Assembly: GCA_035288965.1 (NCBI GenBank)
Contig: DATDYQ010000091.1
Coordinates: 1 to 16,728, forward strand
DNA from: DATDYQ01 sp035288965
GTDB lineage: Archaea; Nanobdellota; Nanobdellia; SCGC-AAA011-G17; JAGVZF01
DNA: 16,728 nucleotides
Direction of reading: 5' to 3'
Within the stretch, counting starts at the first letter, position 1; every line of letters starts with the position of its first letter. A program made the position numbers and the translations under genes. The notes beneath the pieces were generated by a model. It ran no database searches. It saw only the letters and a program-made list of their open reading frames with translations, and was not told where the DNA came from. This document shows positions 1 to 8,500 of the stretch, in pieces.

Positions 1-122
1 CACATTCTTTAGAATGTGGTAGTAACTTTAGGGTTTTAGATCCTAGAAAATCTTGACGATTTTTCTTTAGATTTTCTGGACCAGAAAAGCATAGCTTTTC
101 TTGGTTTTAGATCATCCAGAAA
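1..122. repeat. Terminal direct repeat, left copy (122 bp, exact)
   Basis: These bases are identical to the last 122 bases of the window (offset 16606), in the same orientation. The unit is structured: a hairpin (its first base lies just outside the window here), an 11-bp direct repeat ggttttagatc at 32-42 and 103-113, and two overlapping, mutually exclusive hairpins at 72-88 (ttttctgg/ccagaaaa) and 84-100 (gaaaagc/gcttttc). No protein is encoded. It could be the end of an IS200/IS605-type or MITE-like element, or simply the overlap of a circular contig. Confidence 0.95.
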
Positions 123-134
123 ACCACTAAACAA

Positions 135-156
135 ACCACACTTTAAAAGGTGTGGT
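135..156. other. Second stem-loop of the left-end repeat region
   Basis: A 7-bp perfect stem (accacac/gtgtggt) encloses a short A/T loop. It resembles the first hairpin (ccacattc/gaatgtgg), and both are followed by a similar tract (actttagggtttt versus actctaggtttt, then cttga), so the region looks like two related modules. Read on the minus strand, the stem is followed by a T-rich stretch, so it may also end transcripts of the operon that finishes at 195. The terminator role is inference. Confidence 0.55.
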
Positions 157-194
157 AAACTCTAGGTTTTCTTGATATAAAATTTTAAATTTTT

Positions 195-401
195 CTAAAC
201 TCTCAAACTCATAACATGTGCAAGATACCTCTTCCTTTGTCTTTCTTTCCTTATATCAATAATCAATTCAACCCCTCTATCAATTGTAATTTTAGAAAGA
301 GTTTCAATTCTTCTTGACTCTGAATCAATATATAATCCCATTAAATCTGCCCCCAATTCTCCTGCATTTACATTTCCATTGTAGCTTCTATCAGAATTCA
401 T
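195..401 (-). CDS. Small unknown protein (68 aa), last gene of the surface-protein operon
   Basis: This is not a recognised family. It is hydrophilic with no signal peptide or membrane segment. The middle, around residues 28-50, looks like a short alternating beta region (RRIETLSKITIDRGVELIID), and the C-terminal part is basic (RKERQRKR at about 51-58). It lies 33 bp downstream of the 95-residue gene and is the last member of the minus-strand series starting at 5142. Its stop codon falls close to the hairpin-rich repeat, so the last few residues may have been changed when that repeat arrived. The real coding status rests only on strand, spacing and lack of a competing gene. Confidence 0.55.
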   Translation of the reverse strand: MNSDRSYNGNVNAGELGADLMGLYIDSESRRIETLSKITIDRGVELIIDIRKERQRKRYLAHVMSLRV

Positions 402-434
402 TTTTCTAGTTTTCTATTTTTATCTTCCAGTTTT

Positions 435-722
435 TCATCTTAATTCTTTTAAAGTGCATTCCAAATCAAATAAAGTTGTAGTGGCTTGCAGGCTTAAATT
501 ACTTAAAGCACCTTCTAGTTTTATGTTTGTTCGCTTAAGTCTTTCAAGCTGAACTTCATTATTTGTTTGAGATATTCTTATCTCTTCATACCTTCTTTCA
601 GTTTCACCAATAATCTCATATAATCTATTTTTTGTTGCCCCGTCAATTTCCCCATTAGAATAAGCTTCATCAACTTTAGCTCTTTGCTCTACAGTATACT
701 TTTCAAATTCTTCTCTACCCAT
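435..722 (-). CDS. Small helical/coiled-coil protein (95 aa)
   Basis: No family is recognised. The sequence is almost wholly charged and helical: residues 1-35 are rich in Glu/Lys/Tyr, and residues 36-70 have heptad-like spacing compatible with a coiled coil (ERRYEEIRIS...VQLERLKR). The C-terminal 25 residues are more hydrophobic, including a Leu/Thr stretch (LSLQATTTLFDLE). There is no signal peptide, so it is probably cytosolic. Its ATG lies immediately after the stop of the 1256-residue surface protein, which implies co-translation in the same operon. A scaffold or assembly role beside the surface proteins is a guess from position only. Confidence 0.7.
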   Translation of the reverse strand: MGREEFEKYTVEQRAKVDEAYSNGEIDGATKNRLYEIIGETERRYEEIRISQTNNEVQLERLKRTNIKLEGALSNLSLQATTTLFDLECTLKELR

Positions 723-724
723 TT

Positions 725-3700
725 TTATCTTCTAAATGTGGCAATTATTAGACCAATAACCATTATAAATATCCCAATACCTACAATAATCCAGGCAACA
801 AACATATAATTAAGTTCTAATTCAGACTTATTATCTTTTATTGAATATTCAACACCTTTTGGAATTGATGAAGTTATGCTTGGTCTACTGCCTATTTGTA
901 TCAAACCATTATCTACTTTTTCATAATTTGTATAATCATTGCTATTTTCTAAATTAATAGTTCCAAGATCGTTATTAACCAAAGGTATTTCACTTGGTTT
1001 AACAACATTTATTGTTCTTTTTTCACTTACTTTATCATTGTAAATAGCGCTGAATTTTAGAGTGTAATTTTTTTCTTCTGCACTCTCTGGTATCGGAATG
1101 CTAAATTCTACTGTTTTAGAATCCTTTTTGCCATATTCCTCAAGTTCAAATTCTTCTGTTTCAAAATTTAAATTTAACTCTTGATTTTCCAGTTTAATTT
1201 TAACATCTTGATTTTCTGCACCAAGATTATTTAATTTAATTTGAGCTATTACACTGCTTCCAGGAGAAGTGCTAGAAGGAATAAGATCTATGCTGCTTAT
1301 TTCAATTAAATCATCTTCTCTCTTGATATTTATATCTACATAACTAGAGACGCACTCTCCATTCTCCCCCTCAGCATAGACATATATTACATAGTCATGT
1401 TTTTCATCAGTTTTTTTAGAAACTTCTAATTCAAACTCTAAATCCCCATTATCCCCCTGATCAACACTGATACTATCATCTTTGCTGTCAATTGATTCTT
1501 CTTTACTTATATCATACAAATGAACTTCTGCATCAAAATCACTGTCATCTTGAAGATTATTTTCAATATTCAGTTCAACTTTTATTTTATCTAAAATATT
1601 AAAATCATCATCCTGTTCAGGATTATCTAAACTTAAAACAATACTATTATTTTGATTTTTACATTGAGCAGCATCTTTAAAACTAGGAGGTATTATTGTA
1701 TCTAAAACACTTATTTTAACTTTCTGACTTGTAGTAAATTCAGAATCATTAACACTAAATGTTACTTCATATAAACCAGACTGATTATAACTAGGAGTCC
1801 AAGAGAAAACCTGATTTTTGAATGTAGATCCTTCTGGTAAATCACTTACTCCGTAAGTTAATGGATTATTATCAGGATCGCTTCCTATAACATTAAATGT
1901 TAACAAGCTGTTTTCATGAACATTTTTATCTCCTATTGATTGTATTATAGGAGCATCAGGAGCACTAATTGAAAAAGTATAATCACTAACTGCAAACGCA
2001 GAATTTCTAGAATCTGAACACTTTACATTCCATTTATATAATCCGTCTTGTAAATTTGTAAGCTGGAAATCATCGGTACTTGTATTAACTATTTGTGTTG
2101 CTATTGATTTGAAATTACCTTGAGTATTTGTATAAATCTGACAATTTAGATTTTCAGAATTATCTTCAACACTATATCTAAGAAGAACATTTCTTACATT
2201 AATAATCTCAGTATTGTTAGGAGATAATAATTCAACAACAGGAAGAACAACATCAGCATTGTTTGGAAGGTTTTTTGTTGTATGGTTGAATATTTTCAAT
2301 TCTGAACTTCCATCTGTAATTCTTCCTAAAGATTCTTCACTTCCAGGCACAGGCAGATTATCTTCAGTATTTCCGTCGTCATAATTACCATAAGTTAAAT
2401 TGTCAATTATAGAGTTTTCATGCTTCAAAATTATAATATCTCCAGGATTATTTAGCTGGAAAGGATAATCTTCTACTACAAAGAAACCTTTTCCATTAAT
2501 AATTCCAGATAAATTATATCTGTTTCCAGTATTATCTTCAATTGACCATCCATTAAGATTAGAACTTGTATTACCTGTATTATAAAGTTCAATCCATTCA
2601 TCATCAGAATCTGAAACAAACTCATTTATTAGTATTTCTGATATAACATTAATATTAACAATATCACTAGAAGAATAACCTTCACTATCTTTTGTGCTAA
2701 CATTTATTTTGTAACTGCCTTCGTCTCCTCTTTGTGTTGCCCAGTATCCGTTAAAATCTACAGGAGATGTATAATTAACATTTAAAACCCCGTCTTCAAC
2801 ATCTTCAGCACTTGCTTCTATTTGTATTTCTTCTCCAGCAACAATTAGAATATTTTTATTTGTTATATTTAACACAGGTTTATCATTCACAGGATTTACT
2901 TTTACGCTGAAATTATTTCCTATAGTTTCATGTTCACCATCACTTACTCTAAAACCAAGCATTTCTTCGCCAAACCAGTTTTTTTCTGGAGATATTTTAG
3001 CAGTATTTCCATTAATAATGATACTTAAGTGAGAATTATTATTTTGGTATTCAACAAAATAAGTTAATAAATCTCCGTTTGGATCATGGAAATACTGAGA
3101 TAAATTAAGTGTTAAATTATTATCTTCATTTATTGTCTGGTTGTTTATAATTAAATATATAGGGTAATCTTCAACAGACAAAACTCTTAATGTAACATTA
3201 TTACTAACTGCTTTTTTTTCACCATCAGAAGCATAAAATACAACCCAATCTTCGCCAAACCAATCTTTTGTAGTTGTGAATGTAACACTACTTCCATTGA
3301 AGTCAGCTGTTATATTTTTATCATTAGAAGTTAAGTTTATTCCGTAAAAAAGAGGGTCATTTTCAGGGTCTTCAAAATAATCACTTAAATCTAAAGTATA
3401 GTTAGTATGTTCATACCATTCTAGATCATCAATAAATCCAGTAGATACAGGAGCATCATTTATGCAATTCATATTCAAGTCTGTTGCATTAGGATTAAAT
3501 TCAGCGTCAAGATCATTACAATCCTCTCCTCCAACTATTTCAGCATCATAACCATCAGCATCAACATCTCTCATATCTCCTTCAAAACAGTCATTATCTT
3601 TTCCATCATAAGGTATTTCTTCTTGTGAAGGATTTATATTAAAGTCAACATTGTTACAATCACCTTCTATTTCAGAATATCCTGTAAGAAGTGCATCTCC

Positions 3701-4495
3701 AGAACATACCATTAATTGTGATCCAGATCCAAATCCATCCTCATCACTGTCTAAATATCCTGGAATGTTTTGGAATAAATTAGGATTATTATCATTGCAA
3801 TCTTCGCTGTAATAACCATCACCATCTTTATCTTCTCCATCAACTACCCATATAAGTGAATTTTCAAAAGCAGTTCTTGTTTCTTCAGTCCAGTATCTGC
3901 TGTCAATTACTCCAAAATAAAGACTTCTTCCTTTTGCAACTTTATTATTCAAAAATAATGAATTAGGGTATAAGTAAGCAATAGCACTATTTCCAATTGT
4001 CCCTCTGTAAACTGCTATTTTAACATTTGTAGGTTTTTTACCATTAAGAACATAAGTAACTAAATTTGGATCAGAAGTATTATATCCACTAAATCCAGCA
4101 GGGAGGTTTTGAGTTATTGGACTTACAAGCTGTAAATTTGTATCTAATGAAGTAGGACTTGAATACTGGCTTATTCTTGCACTCCATCCCCAATCTATTC
4201 TGTGCTTTGAATTAAGTACTAAAGAATTATATTTATCTACAGGAACATTTGTAGGACTAACAAACTTTCCCTCTCCAACAAGAATAGCTTTATACTGAGA
4301 TAAATTAGTGCTTGCTATTTCAGATTCAGAAATAATATCATAATCATAACCAAGATTGTCTATTGCAGGTAATAAAGAACCTGCAGGAGTTTGAGCTGTA
4401 GGAAGAATAATTGCTATATCTTTAGCACTAACCAAACTTACAAATAAAACTACTAAAAGTGTTGTAATAACTATCAGTGATACTTTTCTGCTCAT
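725..4495 (-). CDS. Giant membrane-anchored surface protein with MopE-like, cadherin-like and lamin-tail domains (1256 aa)
   Basis: Residues 1-24 form a signal peptide ending VSA. Residues 25-215 form an alpha/beta-looking domain related to the N-terminus of the VWA protein at 5556-9644 (compare LSQYKAILVGEGKF with FSKYKIVFVGDELF). Residues 220-345 carry Asp-rich metal-binding repeats of the MopE/thrombospondin-3 kind (DKDGDGYYSEDCND, DSDEDGFG, DVDADGYD). Residues 346-540 contain two tandem cadherin-like repeats (SDYFEDPENDPL, SQYFHDPNGDLL, each with WFGE later). About 540-618 is another beta domain. Residues 619-730 are a lamin-tail domain (ILINEF, DEWIELYN, LNGWSIED). Residues 845-932 are a putative Ig/dystroglycan-like domain (GSDPDNNPLTY). 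Residues 940-1168 are acidic beta domains, the latter CARDB/COG1361-like. A transmembrane helix at 1230-1253 ends in FRR. It overlaps the upstream gene by 4 bp. Many N-x-S/T sequons suggest glycosylation. An adhesive surface role is inferred. Confidence 0.93.
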   Translation of the reverse strand: MSRKVSLIVITTLLVVLFVSLVSAKDIAIILPTAQTPAGSLLPAIDNLGYDYDIISESEIASTNLSQYKAILVGEGKFVSPTNVPVDKYNSLVLNSKHRIDWGWSARISQYSSPTSLDTNLQLVSPITQNLPAGFSGYNTSDPNLVTYVLNGKKPTNVKIAVYRGTIGNSAIAYLYPNSLFLNNKVAKGRSLYFGVIDSRYWTEETRTAFENSLIWVVDGEDKDGDGYYSEDCNDNNPNLFQNIPGYLDSDEDGFGSGSQLMVCSGDALLTGYSEIEGDCNNVDFNINPSQEEIPYDGKDNDCFEGDMRDVDADGYDAEIVGGEDCNDLDAEFNPNATDLNMNCINDAPVSTGFIDDLEWYEHTNYTLDLSDYFEDPENDPLFYGINLTSNDKNITADFNGSSVTFTTTKDWFGEDWVVFYASDGEKKAVSNNVTLRVLSVEDYPIYLIINNQTINEDNNLTLNLSQYFHDPNGDLLTYFVEYQNNNSHLSIIINGNTAKISPEKNWFGEEMLGFRVSDGEHETIGNNFSVKVNPVNDKPVLNITNKNILIVAGEEIQIEASAEDVEDGVLNVNYTSPVDFNGYWATQRGDEGSYKINVSTKDSEGYSSSDIVNINVISEILINEFVSDSDDEWIELYNTGNTSSNLNGWSIEDNTGNRYNLSGIINGKGFFVVEDYPFQLNNPGDIIILKHENSIIDNLTYGNYDDGNTEDNLPVPGSEESLGRITDGSSELKIFNHTTKNLPNNADVVLPVVELLSPNNTEIINVRNVLLRYSVEDNSENLNCQIYTNTQGNFKSIATQIVNTSTDDFQLTNLQDGLYKWNVKCSDSRNSAFAVSDYTFSISAPDAPIIQSIGDKNVHENSLLTFNVIGSDPDNNPLTYGVSDLPEGSTFKNQVFSWTPSYNQSGLYEVTFSVNDSEFTTSQKVKISVLDTIIPPSFKDAAQCKNQNNSIVLSLDNPEQDDDFNILDKIKVELNIENNLQDDSDFDAEVHLYDISKEESIDSKDDSISVDQGDNGDLEFELEVSKKTDEKHDYVIYVYAEGENGECVSSYVDINIKREDDLIEISSIDLIPSSTSPGSSVIAQIKLNNLGAENQDVKIKLENQELNLNFETEEFELEEYGKKDSKTVEFSIPIPESAEEKNYTLKFSAIYNDKVSEKRTINVVKPSEIPLVNNDLGTINLENSNDYTNYEKVDNGLIQIGSRPSITSSIPKGVEYSIKDNKSELELNYMFVAWIIVGIGIFIMVIGLIIATFRR

Positions 4496-5142
4496 TTCTT
4501 AATTTCCCTTTTAACTTTATTGCCATTTGCAACACCTCCTTTTACACCTCTAGTCTTTTTAGAATAAATAAAATATAATAACCCAAGGAAAACTACTAAT
4601 AAAATTATTGTAGATATTCCAAATAAATAAATTGGATTAAATTTAGTTCGGTTATTATTAATTATAGCATTATTACTATTTGGTTTTACACTTACACTTC
4701 CAGTGCTGTTTTCATCTGTGTTAGTATTTGTGTTATCAGGTAAATCTCCCCGACCATAAACTTTAATTATTACTGTTGAAGATAATCCAACACCATTTTT
4801 AGCATTTAAAGGAGCGAACTGGACATTTATTTTAGTGTCATAAGTGCCAGCTTTTTTAGCTTTGTATATAAAATTAGCCTTTTTTTCAGTATTTGGCTCT
4901 AATATAAAATTAGTTTCTTCTAATTTTAATTCATCTTTTAAATCACCTGAAACAAAAAGAGTTATATTTAGAGGTTCATCATTATCATTTATTATAGTAA
5001 CATATCTTCCTATAGTATCACCAACTTCCATGCTTAATACCATTCTTCCATTGCCTATTTTCCCAGTTACAGCACTAACAAGAAAGCTAGAAGATAATAT
5101 AATTAGTATCAAAACCCCTATAAAAGCAATATTTTTTTTCAT
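4492..5142 (-). CDS. Membrane-anchored Ig-like protein (216 aa), first gene of surface operon
   Basis: A signal peptide covers residues 1-24 (hydrophobic IAFIGVLILIILSSSFLVSA). Residues 25-130 form a beta-sandwich-like domain with the look of archaeal Ig/CARDB folds (GRYVTIINDNDEPLNITLFV, then NFILEPNTEKKANFIYKAKK and a final strand SSTVIIKVYG). Residues 131-165 are an Asn/Thr/Ser-rich linker, and a transmembrane helix at about 170-193 is followed by a basic cytosolic tail, giving an anchored outside-facing protein. Its 3' end overlaps the start of the 1256-residue protein by 4 bp, so the two are coupled and may be partners. The 47-bp element at 5184-5230 is the likely promoter. The exact function is unknown. 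Confidence 0.88.
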   Translation of the reverse strand: MKKNIAFIGVLILIILSSSFLVSAVTGKIGNGRMVLSMEVGDTIGRYVTIINDNDEPLNITLFVSGDLKDELKLEETNFILEPNTEKKANFIYKAKKAGTYDTKINVQFAPLNAKNGVGLSSTVIIKVYGRGDLPDNTNTNTDENSTGSVSVKPNSNNAIINNNRTKFNPIYLFGISTIILLVVFLGLLYFIYSKKTRGVKGGVANGNKVKREIKK

Positions 5143-5183
5143 TTTGTTTTAGTATTACTCTAGGGGTATGACATAATCTTCCC

Positions 5184-5230
5184 TTTTTAAACATTATTGT
5201 CGTCGAAGAAATATGTTTTTAGTGCTACTT
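5184..5230 (-). promoter_or_regulatory. Conserved promoter element, copy 1
   Basis: The 47 bp match 9654-9700 at 45 positions; only 5199 and 5215 differ. Read on the minus strand it contains an A/T-rich TATA-like core (ctaaaaa[c/t]atatttc) and the distinctive non-A/T tract cttcgacga. It sits 41 bp before the start of the 216-residue gene. Conservation far beyond a TATA box suggests a shared activator/repressor site or co-duplication of the promoter. Confidence 0.75.
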
Positions 5231-5260
5231 GATTTCAGCAACAAAAACCATTTTTATGAA

Positions 5261-5544
5261 TTATCTTAATACTTCCATTGAATTTAAAGTTTCTTTTACA
5301 ATTTCTAATCTTTTTTCTAGAGATACTTTTCCTTTATTAAATCTTAACTCCCTAATTTTAGGTTTCTCCCATTTAGGATACTGACCTTTATGATGTGAAT
5401 TCAAATATGTAATAAGTTTTTCTGCAGCTTCTTTACTAGATGAAGCAATTATTGGATAATAATCACTATCATGGCTCCTAATTCTGGATTTAAATTATCA
5501 ATATGTCTCCCTGCATTACCAATATATAAATTATTCTCTGTCAT
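5261..5544 (-). pseudogene. Small unknown gene split by a frameshift
   Basis: Read on the minus strand, an ATG at 5544 opens 31 codons (MTENNLYIGNAGRHIDNLNP...) that stop at 5449. A second frame continues without interruption from about 5473 to a stop at 5261 (HDSDYYPIIASSSKEAAEKL, later YPKWEKPKIRELRF). Joining the frames at about 5471-5476 gives a coherent protein of about 94 residues with a charged helical C-terminus, so one base appears to be missing there. The start lies 11 bp after the stop of the VWA gene, consistent with co-transcription. The family is not recognised. The break may be genuine decay or a sequencing/assembly error. Confidence 0.6.
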
Positions 5545-5555
5545 AATAATTAATA

Positions 5556-8500
5556 CTAAACAGAACAAATCTCACTGCAAGTTTCTTCACCAAGTCTCTT
5601 ATATATATCTTTTAAGGCAGCAGGTGTGTTTGCAAAATAATATCTTCCTCCGCTTATTCTTGCCATATCAACAAGAAGAGGTGCGTTTACATGAAGTATT
5701 CCGTCAATACCAATTGTGTATATTTTTACATTATGGTCTCTAGCATATTTAGCAGCTTCAATTGCTTTACTTGCCCCATCTATTCCGCTTGGCTTTCCAT
5801 CTGAAACAAATATTATTATTTTCTGTGTATTTTTTCTTCCCTGGCTGTTTAGCTTGTCAACTCCATAAACTATTGAGTCATAATAATTTGTATTTCCAAA
5901 TACATTGATAGACCAGATACCTTCCTTAAGGTTCTCTTCATTATTGCTCAAGTCTCTTATATTTACAACTTTTGATGAAAATGCAGTTATTCCTATTTTA
6001 TTTTTCTGATTGCTTTCAAGTGCAGAATGAACAAATACATCTGCAGATAATTTTTCAACTAGTATTTTTGAAGGTCCTGTAATCAGCCAGATTTGTATAG
6101 GATCAACATATCCAAGATATCCAAAAGGCATCAAAGTGCTTAAGCTTCTGTCTATCTGAACATCAAAGTCAAATGGTTTCTCTTTACATACATCTTCACA
6201 TGTTTCTACTAAACATTGTGAAGAACATCCATCTCCATCATTTATATTACCATCATCACACTGTTCTCCAGAATCTAAAATATTATTTCCACAATTTGGA
6301 GTGTATGGATTACATTGACCATTACTACAACCAAATTCACAGATTATAATTTGTTCATTAGTTGTTTCATCACAAGTTAATTCTTGAGTACATATTGGAG
6401 TAGTTGTTACAGTATGTAAATCATCCCCAACACAGAAATTATCAACTTCTTCTGAACCACAATCAGCATTATCATTACATTCTCCTGGGATGCACTGATT
6501 TTCAGAACATCCAAATGTACATTCTTCTATATTACTTTCTGTTTCTTGTTGACATGTTCCTTGATTACAGAAATAATCTACTGAAGTAACATTAAGATCA
6601 TTTCCCAAGCACTGCTCTGTTTCTGTATCAGAAGGACAATCACTATCTACTTCACACTCTCCAGGAATACACTCTCCTTGGTAACATCCAAACTGACAGA
6701 CTTCTAATATATTATTAATTATATTTTCACTACACTCTCCAGTTATACATTGAGGTGCATTTGTTACATTTACAACATTATTTCCATTGCATGTTATTAT
6801 ACTTGTAATGCTTCCGCAATCATTATTTTGAGTACATTCTGGAGTTTCACATTGTATTTCAATAGTTCTTATTGCTTGGTTATTACTAGGATTATCGTCT
6901 ATAGGGATTATTGCTTCAACTGTTATATTATAAAATCCTGAAGGCAAATTTAAATTAATATAAGGTGATAAAGAAGTTCTGAAATTAGTACCTCCTGGAA
7001 TCATATTATTGATATCACTTAATGAAAAAACAATCCCGCCAGCATTTCCATTGAGCGTTACATTTTCATAAAAATCTCCGAAGTTTTTAGCTTCTACCTT
7101 TGCTTTAATTGTTTCATTACAGCTTATTACAGGCATTTCATCAAGAATATCTGTTCCATTATTATATTCTAAGAATATTTTATTAAAACTATTTGTAAAA
7201 TCTATAAACCCAACATCATGTCCGCCTTCTAAACAAGCTCCTTGAGAACATCCAAACTCACAAGTTTCAACAACTTCATTTGTGTTTTCATCACAGCTTC
7301 CTACAGTACATACTGGAGTAATTGTTATAGTATGTAAGTCATCTCCAACACAGAATTCATTTCCATGAATTATTCCGCATTCATAATCATAAGTACACTC
7401 AGCCTCATTACACTGACCATTGCTACATCCAAATGAACATTCTTCTACAAAGTTTTGTTCATTTTCAGATGAACACTGAGAGTTTGGCAACCCAGGATTA
7501 TTACATAATGGAACTGAATAATTAGCCCATAAGTCATCTCCTTTACAGAAATTATTTAATAACTGAGTAGTTCCACAATCATTATTATTATCACACTGAA
7601 CAAAGTCATGGTTGCATATTGCACTTTGATTTTGAGGTTGGTAACAGTAATCATAAGTATTTTCATTAGCATCTTCACACTCCTGAGTTTTAATAGGTGT
7701 TACTGAAATAACACAATAACTATCAAGAGTTGCAGGATCAATACAAGTTGCATTTTGATATTTTTTATAAACATCATCACTAAAACAGAAATTTTCTTCA
7801 ATGTATCCAGTTGCTCCGCAGTCTAAATCATTTAGGCAGTTAACCTCTGTATTTCTACAAAAACTTGCAGTTGTTCCAGGGTTAACACATTTATCAACTG
7901 TTCTTTCATCATCATCACTACAATCACTGTCTGTATTACAATTTATATCAACACAAGCTCCGTTTGAACATATATCTGAACACTGTTCTATTGTGCTTGT
8001 CTCAGTATTATGAGTACACTGGCTGTTTTTAGTCCCAGCATTTAAACAAGTATAATTAGTAGTTGTCTGCACTACATTATTACTTGAACAGAATAAACTG
8101 CTTTGAGAATCTGTACCACAATCAGCATTTGTAAAACATTCAATTGGATCATTATGACATATATTATTCAGACAGCTGTCTGATGTACTTGAATTGTTAT
8201 CATTACAGTCAGAATCATAAACACATTCTACTGGATTATGATCACATTGGCTTGATATTGTCCCAGGATTTAAGCATATATCAGTTGTTAAATGATTATT
8301 GTCATTACAATCATTATCTGTTATACATTCTATATCTTCGTATTCACAATAGCTTTGAGGAGTGTTAGGATTTTTACATGTATCTTTAGTATAAACATCA
8401 GAATCATTACAATCATTATTTGTTATACAAGCAATATCTTGATAATTACATGAGCTTTGAATAGTTCCAGGATTCAAACATGTATCTTTAGTATAAGCAT

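Noticed and set aside
8144..8368. Plus-strand open frame rich in His/Tyr
   Set aside because: It is the antisense of the Cys-rich repeats of the VWA gene; its composition reflects the opposite strand. Other plus-strand open frames inside 4844-5743, 6404-6941 and 7801-8013 are rejected for the same reason.
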